Below, in pieces: positions 43,835 through 54,777 of a DNA stretch of 64,000 bases. Under the pieces are notes generated by a model. It saw only the letters and a list, made by a program, of their open reading frames with translations. It was not told the DNA's origin and made no database searches. Both the position numbers and the translations under genes were made by a program. Numbering within the stretch: position 1 is the first letter of the stretch; every line of letters starts with the position of its first letter. The DNA is from Parastagonospora avenae f. sp. tritici 18332-5 (Eukaryota > Ascomycota > Dothideomycetes > Pleosporales > Phaeosphaeriaceae). The stretch spans positions 310,001 through 374,000 of the forward strand of contig JAFJTR010000017.1 of the NCBI GenBank assembly GCA_022559985.1. The letters are read 5' to 3'.

Positions 43835-45201
43835 TTTGCCCTGTTACAGAGATACCGAGAGAGAGTCGAGGTAACGAACAAACTTAGAAAGCAACGAGAG
43901 GTGAAAGTCAGGTGACACCGCGTATGTGAAACGCGAGGGAAAGACACCGGCTTGTCTGTTTCTGCAAGAAACCGATACGACGGACAAGATTGTATTTAAG
44001 GGCGGGGAAACCGTTCCCAGCCTTGCCCGTGCACAACACGCTACAAAGTCTCACGGATCTAAGCGACAGGCGTTGATGTGCTAGCGCACCGGATTCTGAA
44101 TGGTCAATCTGACTCCAAGGCGGGAGGATCTTGCATGATTGGGCTGACGGGCAATCATGACGACATGGGAAACACCTGTTGTGCTGATTTGCGCCCCTTT
44201 GTCCCATGCAACTCTCAGAATTCCCGTATCGTTGAAGGATTCTGCAGTGCTAAGATATGCACCATCGCGTAGCCTGAGCCATGGCGGCGGCGTAAGTCAC
44301 CGTGGCTAGTCTAGGCCAACGGTATCGAGAAAGCCTTTTCGCGTGCGTCGCGTGTTGACCACGGGGACCCCGTTCAGATTTGACATTCACTCTGTGCCAC
44401 GTACGCTAACTCGAGCTGAAGTGGCGTGCGTGATGCAAACGTTGTGTTCTGCCCCGCTCATGTTGCTCCGCGGCATTGCATTGGCTGCTGGTCCAAGCAT
44501 GGCTTGGCGCAGATAGCTCTTTCACGTCTCGTGTGAGTCCACCTTCACATCAGCTTGCATCTCGAGTACTTTTTATCTCCATGTTTTCATACCTGACTCG
44601 AAATTATATTCAATGGAGTAGCTTTTCAATTGCCCAGTCAGATTTAACAACATTACTCTTATCTAGATCGATGACACTTACAAATGGTTCCACATACCAC
44701 TGTCGCTCCCGCAGCCCTGGTCCATGAAACATTACTCAAGTACAACAATCGTTCTGCACATGTCCACTTTTCTCATCAAGATCTTTTCTTCCACCTCGGC
44801 AATCTATGCCAAGCAGAGACCATGTCATGATCGGTTCTCGGCACTCCACAATATGCTGGCGCCAGGGCTAGGTTGTTGGACAGGTTTTGAACAGCCTCAG
44901 GACACTAACAAACACAGAAATTGGCTCGATTCGCCTTCGAATCGAGCGGGAGCCTCTACCAACTCAGAGTCAGTACATGTGCCGAAGTCATGACTCGACA
45001 TGTCAGGAACCAGTCAAGCGCTGCTAAAGGGATGTCTTCGTCAAATATACTACAGCACCACATGACATGCTTGTACACTGGCATGGCTAAGATGAACACC
45101 CTACACCTCCTTACCATCATGCATAAATCCCCTAATTCTCGTCACCCCTTCTTCTCCAAACTCTCTCACAACCAACCTGTTACTCGATCTCAACCTCAAC
45201 C
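43835..45201. other. Intergenic, 1.37 kb, no gene recognised
   Basis: Divergent region between the transporter and an F-box-like pseudogene. It contains a perfect 9-bp hairpin at 44925-44946. Open frames are short. Confidence 0.4.
44925..44946. other. Perfect hairpin, 9-bp stem, 4-nt loop
   Basis: CTCGATTCG (44925-44933) and CGAATCGAG (44938-44946) are perfect complements around CCTT. No T-run follows. It has no tRNA-like context. Confidence 0.7.
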
Positions 45202-45973
45202 ATGGCTACCCAGCCTACTCCCCACCCCTTCCTAACAGGCTGGAACAAACTGCCCGACGAGCTCAAACTCCAAGTCCTATACCACGCAATCCCAAGGGAC
45301 CAATACATAACCCAAAGCCTATTCACCCGCGGCCCCCTAGCCGGCCCCGAGTATGTGCCACTGTCCCAAATCCTCCCGTTCCTCGCCGCCCCCCAATCGC
45401 CGATATGGCCCTGGAATTCCTCTACAGCCGCAACTCACCGACGTGCCGCCCAAGCTCTTGCTCCCGCCCGTGCGTTATCACACGTACGTGAAAGACTGGT
45501 GGGCCGTTGTCAACGTAAAGCAGCTGTATACGCAGAGCTTCAGACACTTGGCAGTCGCATTCCGCAACACACGACTTGCAGGCTTGCAAATCACCGGCAG
45601 CGTAAATGCCTCGCACAAGCCGCGCCGGCGCGCGAAATTCCGCAAAGCGCTGGAATCCATGCAGGTCGTGCATTTCACGGCGCAGAGACTCTATATTGAT
45701 TACTTCCCGCCGAGGCTGCGCGCGGACTATTCGAGGCGCATTATTGCCCCGGATGGGTTGGAGGATATGACGCTCGCAAAGCTGTCGGTTGTGGGGAGGT
45801 CGGATTGTTTGAGGCATTCCTGTGAGCGGCGGTTTGTAGAGCGGGTGAGTGCAGAAATATATCGGACGGTTAGAGTCATGGATAGGTGGCCTGAGGCTGC
45901 GCATTCTGCTGGGGAGGAGGATTTGAGAAGGAAGACGGTGAAGGTGGTGTGGAAGGAGGGGGTGAGGAGGTAG
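45202..45973 (+). pseudogene. F-box-like member with two frameshifts
   Basis: The start (LTGWNKLPDELKLQVLYHAI) reads in frame 1 to ILPFLAAP. The next family motif (IADMALEFLYSRN) is in frame 3. The remainder (LTDVPPKLLLPPVRYHTYV to the end at 45973) is in frame 2. The first shift falls in a run of six C at 45389-45394; one extra C would restore PFLAAPPIADMAL, which parallels PYLACPPLAAFAL in the next paralogue. The second shift is near 45425. The lesions could be real or, for the C run, a sequencing error. Confidence 0.7.
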
Positions 45974-46715
45974 TTTGGCTTTAATGTGATTCGCAGTACA
46001 TAGACGCATGTAGACAGACGATAGTGTATGAAGAAATGGATACAAAATTTGTACAACCAAATGTTAAACCTTCTCATTTTACAATTGTTGACTCTTTAAA
46101 GACATCTACTCGTTGCTTATGAGAAGATATATTACGGCCACTACAAGCTCACTTAGCCGCGCTACATCAGCTCTCTAGAATCAATCACTTAGGACAGTGA
46201 CTGCCAAGGTAAGAGCTACGATCGTAGACCAAGATACTAGTGAAAAATGACCTGGGTACAGGGCGGAAGGCTGATATTAAGAGCTACCTTTTAACACTCT
46301 AACAGTTGATACTGTGCAGTCAGTTTGATAACGTTACAGCTATTAGATCATGAAAGCTAAACCTATAAGATCCACAAGTACATTCTACGTGACTTATGAA
46401 TTGTGGGAGCTGTACGCTGTAATCGTAACAATATGTAGCATCCCCCCTTGGAAGGGTGTAAATTAGTTTAGGTCTTGTAGACTATGACGTAGTATTTTCG
46501 AATGAAAGGGCGAATCCAGACTTTAGGCGATCTCGTCATATTCGCTTGTTGGAAATGAACCTCTCCGCCTTATCCTATATTACATCCTGCTTCCTGACTA
46601 CTTATCCCTACTCTTCTCTTCCACCTCATCCGTTCTCAACCAGACCGCCCCACAACCACATAATTAGCTGTTCCTCGACTTTAAACTCAATCAAACCTCG
46701 GACTCGAACCCAACC
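45974..46715. other. Intergenic, TA-rich, 740 bp
   Basis: No gene is recognised. The stretch is visibly richer in TA steps and poorer in GC than its neighbours, as expected of mutated non-coding DNA. Confidence 0.35.
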
Positions 46716-47621
46716 ATGTCCGACCAAACGACTCCCTTCCTGGCCGGTTGGACTAAGCTACCCGACGAGCTCAAACTCGAAGTTCTGCGTCACACTCTCC
46801 CACGTGACGTTGAGTTCAGTTTGAAGTGGGTCCGCCCTCAAGCCCAGCAAGAGGATGACCTCTTGGAAAGATGCATTCCGTATCTCGCGTGTCCACCTCT
46901 CGCCGCGTTTGCCCTCAAGGTCCTTTACAGCTAAAACACACTGAGATTCTCCAGGTCGCGAGCGGTGCGCCCCGCCCTTCCGCCAGCGCATTGTCGAAGA
47001 TTTGTGCGGTCTTGGTATGCGGTGCTCAGTGTGACGCAAGTCCCTCTCGGTGGCCTGAACAAGCTGGCAGCCACGTTTCCCAAAGCACAGAGCGTTCGAG
47101 TTAAAATCTATGCGTCTTACCAGCCTACCTCTAAAAATCTGGAATATCGCAAAGCCACACTGCTGGCACTGGAGAAAATGTCTGTCGTGCACTTCCCGGC
47201 GAGGCAACTCTATATTACGTATGAGCCGGCTAAGATACCTGGATTTTTGCATGGGCGCGCAGTTAAACTGGATGAGCTGGAAAATCCGACATTGAGCAAG
47301 CTGGCGATTGTCGGGGAAGGTGAACAATTGTGCCAACGCTGGACGCTGGAATGGAATTATGAGAAGAGGATGAACATCGAAGTTGAGGTCGATACGTGGG
47401 AGAATATGAGGTCTGAGGAAGGCTATAGAGTTACGACCAAGAAGATGTGGCGTAGTGAGCCTAGGGAAATGGAGCGAAGCGCAGGACCGGTGAATCGGAA
47501 CGGACGGTACGATCGTTCGAAAAGAAAACGGGGTATATTGTCGATGCTCCCAAACTCCTCAAATGCAATGCAGAACTTTCCACTATTCGCGCCATTCTTT
47601 CGCGCACTTGGTACACTTTGA
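46716..47621 (+). pseudogene. F-box-like member with one in-frame TAA in the LYxQNT motif
   Basis: ATG 46716 starts LAGWTKLPDELKLEVLRHTL. The frame stops at TAA 46932-46934 and then continues, in the same frame, to 47621. The stop replaces the Gln of the family motif: relatives read VLYKQNTI and VFYKQNIA, while here the text is VLYS-stop-NTLRF. CAA to TAA is a single C-to-T change. The tail overlaps the end of the RPC11 gene on the other strand (47583-47621). Confidence 0.78.
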
Positions 47622-48114
47622 CGTGTCAGTGAATGTGCTAACGAACGCAAAATGTAGCATACCTTGTAGAACGCAGTCATAGGCTCATCAGCACTACGAA
47701 TCTGCAGCTGATACCAGTATGCTTCATCGTTTCTGCACTTCTCGTTCGGACATTGTACTATAGGAGAGTCAGTAGCCACCCATACAACAATATCTCGTCG
47801 CATGATGTGCCAAACATACCTTGTGTCTTGTCCACGTTATCCCATGCGCCCTTGCCTCCCAAGATGTCTTCGACTTCCTTCTTCTTCATGTACTTGCGCT
47901 CAAAGTAGCGCTTATTGATGACGAATTGGTAGGGACAGGTGAGACATTCGAAGCGGTTTTCACCGACGTTTAATTCGGTGGTGGGATCGCCAGGTGGGAC
48001 TTTGGAGACGCGCAGCACGTTGCTGCATGTCGGGCAAACTAAGAACGTTAGTGATGTGATTTGCCAAGTTTTAGAACGACATGGGAGTCTATTGGTGGAC
48101 TTACAGAGCAACAT
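47583..48114 (-). CDS. rpc11: RNA polymerase III subunit C11 (TFIIS-like)
   Basis: Four exons, 48114-48105, 48038-47820, 47757-47663 and 47615-47583, give 118 aa. The subunit supports RNA cleavage and termination by polymerase III. The N-terminal zinc ribbon reads MLLFCPTCSNVL...CLTCPY. The C-terminal ribbon has CPNEKCRNDEAYWYQLQIRS, with the acidic E in the TFIIS-like cleavage hairpin RSADEPMT, then CTKCAKEWRE at the end. The first exon is only 10 nt. Every junction keeps frame and family sequence. The gene is convergent with, and slightly overlaps, an F-box-like pseudogene. Confidence 0.95.
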
Positions 48115-48479
48115 GGCGTCTAGATGTCGAGCTTGAACGAGGACGCGACTGACTGGACTTCGCGATCTCAAAAGTTATGGCGGGACCCTGGGGACGCTAG
48201 CGACGCAAGCGGATAGTGCGGGGCCAAAGGCCGACAGCGATGAGCCTCCGCCGACGCGCAATTGTAAACACTGTTTCACTTTGCGAGTCGGGCGTGCTGG
48301 CTGTTTTCAGATCGACCGCTCGTTGATTCTTCTTCACTATAAAGCGACATATCCTGCTTAAGTCGACCAACCTATCTCGGACCATCTGGCTCTGATTCCG
48401 CATAAGACAAGGATCTCAACAGTTACTCCCGCGGCCCTATTGAGCCCAAGTACCTTCTCTCACTTTCAATAAACTCACA
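48115..48479. promoter_or_regulatory. Divergent promoter region, RPC11 / ankyrin gene
   Basis: 365 bp between two divergent starts. No motif was singled out. Confidence 0.4.
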
Positions 48480-49140
48480 ATGGCGGACGAAGAGGTTTGT
48501 AATACCACACTGGTTCCTTCTGAAGTGCTGCTAATTAGTACCTAGGGCGCATCCCCTCGCGAGCTCATCTTCGAATCATGCCGCCGCAACAACACAACTC
48601 TCCTCGAGGAAACCCTAGAAAACGTCGCGTCCTCAGCAAAGAAGTCCGGCGGCAAGCCCACTGAACTCATAGCACAGCTCCTCAACAGCGCAAGGGACGG
48701 TGTAGGCAACGGCGCTCTTCACGTGGCGGCAACAAATGGAAGCTGTAAGCTTTACCAACACGATTTCAAGTACAGCAAGACTAATCCCACACGCAGACGA
48801 AGTCATCGACATCCTCCTCGACCAAGAAGGCCTCGAAATCGACGAGATCGACCGCATGGAACAAGACACCCCCCTGCATAAGGCCGTCCGCTACGTCAAC
48901 TCGCTCGACAAGTCCGACTGGGCGGGCCACGGCCACCCTATTGTAGAGATACTGCTCGATGCTGGCTGCGACCCCAGGATACGGAATAAGGCGAAGCTCA
49001 AGCCGGTCGAGCTGGCGGATCCTAGGAATGCGGAGCTCAGGAGTATATTGCAGAAGGGCGAGTTTGCTATGCAGGCGGGTGGAGATGTGGTGGAGGAGGA
49101 TGATGATGGGCCAACGGGGAGCGCGAGTGATAGTGATTGA
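48480..49140 (+). CDS. Small ankyrin-repeat protein
   Basis: The exons are 48480-48494, 48546-48744 and 48797-49140, giving 185 aa. Ankyrin-type helices are visible in NGALHVAATNGSYEVIDILL and QDTPLHKAVRYVN...GHPIVEILLDAGCDPRIRNK. The end is acidic (VVEEDDDGPTGSASDSD). The organisation resembles yeast Yar1, a ribosomal-protein uS3 chaperone, but that function is not proven by the motifs. The first exon encodes only MADEE. Confidence 0.8.
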
Positions 49141-49517
49141 GATCATGGGAGAGAAGAGATGATGACAGGTTTTGAGGGTCTTGAGCATAGGCTTTCAGCA
49201 TGCCACTGTCTGGCGCATGCTGCTTCAAGTCTTGGGTATGTTTCTTACAAAGACGCCTCGTGTACGGCATATACACTGCGTGTCACCTGTTCCAACCCCA
49301 AAATGCGAATTATGCACCTGATCATCTGCACTCGATTCCTTCGTTGCCCAGGCTCGACCCTTTGGACCGCTTCTCGTTGTCGCATGTGCGCTGTATTCGT
49401 CGCGCGTGGTGTCTCGCTCGCCATAGATCGATATCCTCCATCCACCCTCCAAACCCTAATCAATCCTGTTGCTACACCACCCATCAGCCCCATCCCATTC
49501 CCACACACCCTCACCGC
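49141..49517. other. Intergenic between convergent genes
   Basis: 377 bp with no gene recognised. Confidence 0.3.
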
Positions 49518-49772
49518 TCAATCACTCACCTCAGGCGGCGCCCCCACGGGCCTAACCATCCTTTCCAACATCTGCACCCTCGTAAGCTCCCTCGGCTGTC
49601 CCAGCCCGATACTCATGTACTGCAGCAGCGGCGGGTGTCCGATATACGAACTCATGCTGTCGCGCTGCATGTTGCTCATCCATTCGAACTTAGTCGTGTC
49701 TGCGGAGCCGATGCCGATGAAGCGCGCTTGTTGCGCTTCGAGTTGTTGTTGGGCGCGGAGTTTGTCGGCCAT
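49518..49772 (-). CDS. sf3b5: Splicing factor SF3b subunit 5 (SF3b10/Ysf3)
   Basis: A single exon of 84 aa. The family pattern is clear: MADKLRAQQQLEAQQARFIG, then SADTTKFEWMSNMQRDS, SYIGHPPLLQYMSIG and RVQMLERMVRPVGAPP. It is a small core subunit of the U2 snRNP SF3b complex in the nucleus. Length matches the family (about 85 aa). Confidence 0.94.
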   Translation of the reverse strand: MADKLRAQQQLEAQQARFIGIGSADTTKFEWMSNMQRDSMSSYIGHPPLLQYMSIGLGQPRELTRVQMLERMVRPVGAPPEVSD

Positions 49773-50003
49773 TGCGGTGGTATATGTAAATGGCGGTTTG
49801 GAGGAGGTGCGTGGGTCGTGGGTGGTAAGTAGAGATTAGTGGAGTCGCGAATGTAATGTTGCGATGCGCTGCGGCGATCATCTCGGGAGTCCGAAAACTG
49901 CTTAGTCAGCGTCCCTACCTACCATACAATCACCAACTTCACCACCCACTCACAAAACCCCACGCGCACTCATCTAACACAAACCCTACAGTTTCAACAC
50001 GCA

Positions 50004-50567
50004 ATGTCCCACCTGACGCCCTCACGCCCCCTCACCCCCACTTCCGAACCCAGCCCCGCCACCGCAAACGACCCCCCACACTCCCAACCCGTCGTCGACT
50101 TCTCCCCCGCAACAGTGCCCTACAACGAATCCTTCGAGAACGAGCTTATGGGCCTGATTCTACACCCGCCAACATCTTTGCAAACACCCACGCCCCTCGA
50201 TCCCCCAATGATCCCCGCTTCGTCGCTACCCATACCCCTATCGTCCCCGCTGCGCACGCATCCATCCCCAATCCCAGGCCTACTGCTCACGCACGCGAAT
50301 GGGTACCACACGGGCGGCCCAGGCCCGAGCAGCGAGACTATTAGGGCATTTGCGGAGAAAGTAGGGAGGGAGTGGGGGGTGGATGTTAGCGATACGGAGG
50401 GCGTGAGGAGGGTGATTGAGGAGAAGGTGAGGGAGGTGCGGGACAGGATGGGGGAGAGGGAGAAGGCGGTTAGGCGGAATCGGGAGGTGGATGAGGAGCT
50501 GGAGAAGCTGAGGTTGCAGAGGGATGCGGAGGTGAGGGTGCTGGAGAAGATGAAGGGGAAGAGGTGA
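50004..50567 (+). CDS. Hypothetical protein with C-terminal coiled coil, 187 aa
   Basis: The N-terminal half is Pro/Ser/Thr-rich and disordered. A folded-looking segment (SETIRAFAEKVGREWGV) is followed by a strongly charged coiled coil (about residues 125-185). No family is recognised. The apparent stop TGA overlaps a splice-donor-like AG-GTGAGG at 50563-50571. Further downstream, frames with EHVYEEKKKKKDSASSY after a CCTAG acceptor near 50730 look protein-like, so one or two extra 3' exons are possible. Confidence 0.5.
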   Translation: MSHLTPSRPLTPTSEPSPATANDPPHSQPVVDFSPATVPYNESFENELMGLILHPPTSLQTPTPLDPPMIPASSLPIPLSSPLRTHPSPIPGLLLTHANGYHTGGPGPSSETIRAFAEKVGREWGVDVSDTEGVRRVIEEKVREVRDRMGEREKAVRRNREVDEELEKLRLQRDAEVRVLEKMKGKR

Positions 50568-50887
50568 GGGGTTGGAATTATCAACAGTGTTGAGTTTGCT
50601 TTGGGCCATGGATGTCGAGTCGCGAACATGCAGAGGCGCGCGGAGTTGTTGGACGAGCATGTATTATTGCTATGGTAAGTGGACTTTACGTCCGAATGTT
50701 CAACAATCAGACAGACTAACCGTCGTCCTAGAATCGAGACGACGAACATGTCTACGAAGAGAAGAAGAAGAAAAAGGACAGCGCATCATCATACCCAGCG
50801 CGCACCCGCCAGCCCTACATATATAGCATAACAGAATAATGTAAACATGATACAACAATAAACAAGCGTGTTGCATCCTCATCCCTG
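50568..50887 (+). other. 3' region of the coiled-coil gene, possible extra exons
   Basis: Contains a GTAAGT donor at about 50676 and a CGTCCTAG acceptor near 50731, i.e. a plausible intron. The flanking exons could not be joined to the 187-aa frame with confidence. Confidence 0.3.
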
Positions 50888-53800
50888 TCATGAATCCCTC
50901 CCAATCCCCGTCCCATTCCTATCGATTCCAAAAAGCGGCACAACACTGTCTCCAATCCGTCCTACCTCGCCTCTCGGACTCCCCGCTGCTGGTGTATTAC
51001 TCGGCCACGCCCACAGCGCATCGAAGTCAATCTGCTCGTCTTGCCCACTGTCCTCCGAGTGCAGACTCGGGACCCTAGTACCATCCAGCGCCGACAGGTC
51101 TAGCATGGTGGACAGCGACGGTGGTTTTGACAATGGCGTATTCATGGAGTTGGTAGTAATGTCAAAGGATGGGTCTTGGATGATGGGCGAGAGATGGACG
51201 GAGAAGTCGGTGGGCGCCGAGAGATGCGGCTGAAATGACGGGGTAGGCGAGTTCAGAGGGGCGGTTTCCATGCCCGGGTAGATGTGAATGGGGACTTGGT
51301 GGAGATGAGACGTTGCATTCATGGGGTTCGTAGAGTTGGCTAGACTACCACCATTCAAGCCTTGCTGCTGGTTCGACATTGGTGCACCGTAGAGCTGTGA
51401 TGAGATGCTTGGCAGGGTGGTATTGTCGGTCATAGTCTGCTTCCTGCGCATTCTTTGCTGCGCGACGACATCCCGATAGGCGCTGAGGATGTATACAAGG
51501 CGACTGGCTTGTTGATCGCTTTCGCCGCAATAGTTCATGATGCTTATGGCGTTGACAATGCATGTGTCCGATGCATCCACACGGTAAAGACCGGCAAATT
51601 CGTTGGATAGGATGACGAGTGCCGCAGCGAAGAGAAAGTAGATGACAGCTGGGTTGCGTCGCGAGAGGTAGCCTGCATCAAAAGCGTTCTGCACGAGGAG
51701 GATGGTGTGTGTCGATGCTATCACACAAGCTTCGCTAAACTTTTCCATGCGGAGATATGGTCGGGGTCCTCGAGTTGCGCTTTGGCCGACCTGTCGTTGT
51801 GTCTCTAGGTTCAATATGTAAAGGAAGAATGGACGTGTCAGCAGGACGATGGAGTGGCAGTAGAATAGGTTAACGTGCAGGATTGCAACGCCCTGACTCG
51901 GCGAGGCATTAGCTGCCTGGCGCCAGTGCAGCATGTCGGGCAGCGACCGCGGCCATGACTTGCAGATGTCCGCGATCTCTTGAGCAAGGCGAGTGCTTAT
52001 CTTCCGTTGCTGGTAGACCTTTTTCAGTATCGTCCCGATCACTGAGCAACTCCGGACAGCAGCCTCTAGTGCACGAGGCCCGGTTTCGTTGTGGCCTGGT
52101 CTTGAGTGTATGCTGAGATTGACCGATTCGGCAGGCTGTTCAGCGGGATGAAGAGCGTCGCCTGAACAGTCGTCATCTGATATTGCGGTTGGTCGGCCTA
52201 GAGAGCATGAAAGTAGGCGATCAATGACAAACAGTGATCGCCAAAGATTCTTGCGAGACAACTGCTCTTCTAGACTGAAGATCACCATGGTTTCTTCACG
52301 GTGGAGGCCGAGAGCGTAACCAGACCGTACTGCCATTCCTAGTAGTGCAAAAGCCGTGTTTCGCTTCGATTTGGCAAGCATGTACACAGTCATCAAGAGC
52401 AATGCCTGTACAGCCCAAAAGTCCTGATCCTCGAATCCAGTCATGGGGTCGTTGAGGCTTCTCGCGTTCAGATAGAATACTTCGGCTCGGTCAAGGTGCT
52501 CGCTCCGAAGCTTGTCAATGACCAATGCCTCGGGGCTGCCAGAAAGTGGTGTTGCCATAGTCAATCCGATGGCAAAGACAAGGTTAAGCAAGCATAACCA
52601 TGACGACTCCATGGAGAGGGGATCTGCATAGCAACTACCCAATTGCCCCATGAAGGCATCGCGCTCGAAAACCTGCAGCAGTCCATGAGTGTTGATGAAG
52701 TACGCTTCTACAAGCACGTGGGCCGTCTGTAGATCGGGCAGTACTTGAGTATGACGATATCCAGTGGGAAGGGAATACTGCCCTTCCACGATTTTGTGCC
52801 GTCGGGGATCTGGATTAGATTGTCAGTACTCACATGTTCAATCACACCAACTGCTTCGTTTCGTCTGGAGCCGAGATTGACACCTTGTGAGCAAAGTGCA
52901 CCAAGCAACAAGCAACAAGAGTGCTTAGCGATATTGTGGAGTACGAACCATTGGTGAAGGGTGATGACCCAGCAACAGTCTCAACCATCATCCTCAGCAG
53001 CTGGAGGAATGACAATGTTGCCGAGTCACCAATGTACAGAACCCGGCCTGTCGGGTCCTGTAGCATTCTACTCTGACTGTAGATGACAGCTTCCTCATCT
53101 GGGCCGCTGTTGACGGTAGTAGCCCGTGAGGGCACAACGTGACGCTGGTCTCCGTTGACATGGTTGCTCGGTTGTACTGCACCGCTAGACAGTTCGATGG
53201 TAGGTCTTGCTCCTGGTGATTTGAAGGGTGTCTCCAGCTTGACGCCCGGTGGGTTTAGATGACCCGAAGCCGGACGCTGAATAGCGGAAGATCGACGCCT
53301 TCGTGCTGGGAGCGGGGAGGGATGACTTTGGTCATTATTGCTGGGCGTATTCGACGTGGATTGATCGTTGGCTAGTGGACTGTCAAGATCGCTGTCGTCG
53401 ATCGCTCGCCGCTTGTTTGGCGGTCGACCATCAGGCGAAGAAGGATCTCGGTCCGTGTATACGCAAGTGAATTTTCGCTGGCCAACGTGAGCAAACGCCA
53501 CAATGGTGAGTATGTGACAGACTGCGGACTAACCTTGTCACAGGTGTTGCAGGGGCATAGACCATTACACTTTTGGGAGTTAGCCGACGTCTGGCATGAC
53601 AAGCTTGACGAGTAGCAGCGCGGTCAGAAAAGTAGTGGAAGGCCCAACGAAAATTTGTGCTTGCATAGGGCCGAGTACGCGCAAAGCACCCGAGAGTACA
53701 TCCGACAGACTACGACAGTCTGAAATGCCGGCAGTGCGACAAAGAGAAACTCGGCCAACTGTTGATGCCATGGGGGACTAGCAGGGGTCCTGAAGTCGCA

Positions 53801-54089
53801 GTATTTCCGTGTATGGGCATCAGGTCCACATTTTGGAGTCTCGAGATGCGCTGAGGAATGAAGGCAACTCGCTTAACACGTGAAACGATGCCCTCGCAGC
53901 ATATAGCAAGGGCCAAGGAAGTAAGCGTAAAAATGCTCAATACTCGCCTTCTGCTTTCTTCGCTTGCAGCTTTCGCATGCCTGGGCGGTGCGCTGCCTTT
54001 GGTCTGCGCGGCACCACGTCAGCGCTCGCAATTCGTCGTGGCTCGTAGAACATGCGCAACTTACCAGGTGGGACCTTTGGGCGAGTCAT
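50888..54089 (-). CDS. Zn2Cys6 transcription factor with fungal-specific regulatory domain
   Basis: Five exons, 54089-54065, 54003-53948, 53569-53534, 53477-52949 and 52809-50888, give 855 aa. The spliced N-terminus (MTRPKVPPDQRQRTAQACES) leads into a perfect binuclear cluster: Cys18, 21, 28, 34, 37 and 44, spacing C-x2-C-x6-C-x5-C-x2-C-x6-C. It is split by introns after K27 and K39. The intron after K27 is 378 nt and uses a GC donor (CAGAAG-GCGAGT) and a CTAAC branch before AAAAG; the others are short GT-AG introns. The central domain (HVLVEAYFINTHGLLQVFER, MAVRSGYALGLHREE) is the fungal-specific transcription factor domain. The target genes are unknown. Confidence 0.88.
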
Positions 54090-54777
54090 CGCAAGTCTCA
54101 GGGCGTCGCGGCCGCGTAGCGATCACGTGCAACGTTGCAATAACGAGTCGTGTGGGTGCTTTGCCGATGTGACGGATGGCGACTGATCGGATGAGGGACA
54201 AGACGACAGGCTTGCTACCTTGCGGTTGCACCCATGTGGAACACGGACGGCTTCGCGATTCGCAGGAGCAGCTCCACGGGCCTGACTCGTGACTGCAAGT
54301 CGTAGATTGACGGTGATAGATGCACTGGATGCACTGGATGCTGAAGGAGCGTCTTCAGATGCAAGTCCCCTCAGCGCTGGCTACGCTCGTGCCCCGAGGG
54401 TCTGTCCGCGGATCAAGCCGAAGATACGCCACTTCGGCTTCGGGTACTCTTGCCGATCTCTGCATCGCGAAATCCGGCGGATCGTTCACATGGCCCACCG
54501 TACTTGCTGTACCCTTGGCCGTAAGGGTAAGCTGATTGCGCCCTTGGTATGCCGTACTTCGCCACGGCCAGACAATTTGCTTGTCACCATGCGGCTAAAC
54601 GGTTCTGATGTGATCCACCGATGTTCTGGCTCGAACTTATATGACCCGTGGGTCTCCTCATGTCCCCTCGGCCTCTAGTAAACAGCTAACACTCCGCGGA
54701 AGGCTGGCTCCTTTCTTCTATTCGCTACCATCCTCCTCCTGCGTGGCTGAGGCTTTCCATCAATCGTCTTCATCAAC
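54090..54777. promoter_or_regulatory. Divergent promoter region, Zn2Cys6 regulator / CoA-transferase
   Basis: 688 bp between two divergent starts. A shared promoter with the neighbouring CoA-transferase gene makes co-regulation possible (inference). Confidence 0.4.

Noticed and set aside
45422..46060. 212-codon - strand ORF
   Set aside because: Antisense to the frameshifted F-box-like pseudogene; no family features of its own.
49159..49839. 226- and 210-codon + strand ORFs
   Set aside because: They cover the SF3b subunit 5 gene in antisense; the - strand product is a clear family match.
53580..53771. ATG-started - strand ORF just before the third exon of the Zn2Cys6 gene as its N-terminus
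   Set aside because: It does not contain the first two cluster cysteines and is out of frame with KCNG; the exons at 54089-53948 fit far better.
53933..54172. + strand ORF that looks like a small secreted protein with a signal peptide (starts MLNTRLLLSSLAAFACLGG)
   Set aside because: It is antisense to exons 1-2 of the Zn2Cys6 gene, whose spliced product has a perfect C6 cluster. The hydrophobic start is the complement of the Lys/Arg-rich KRRKQK region.
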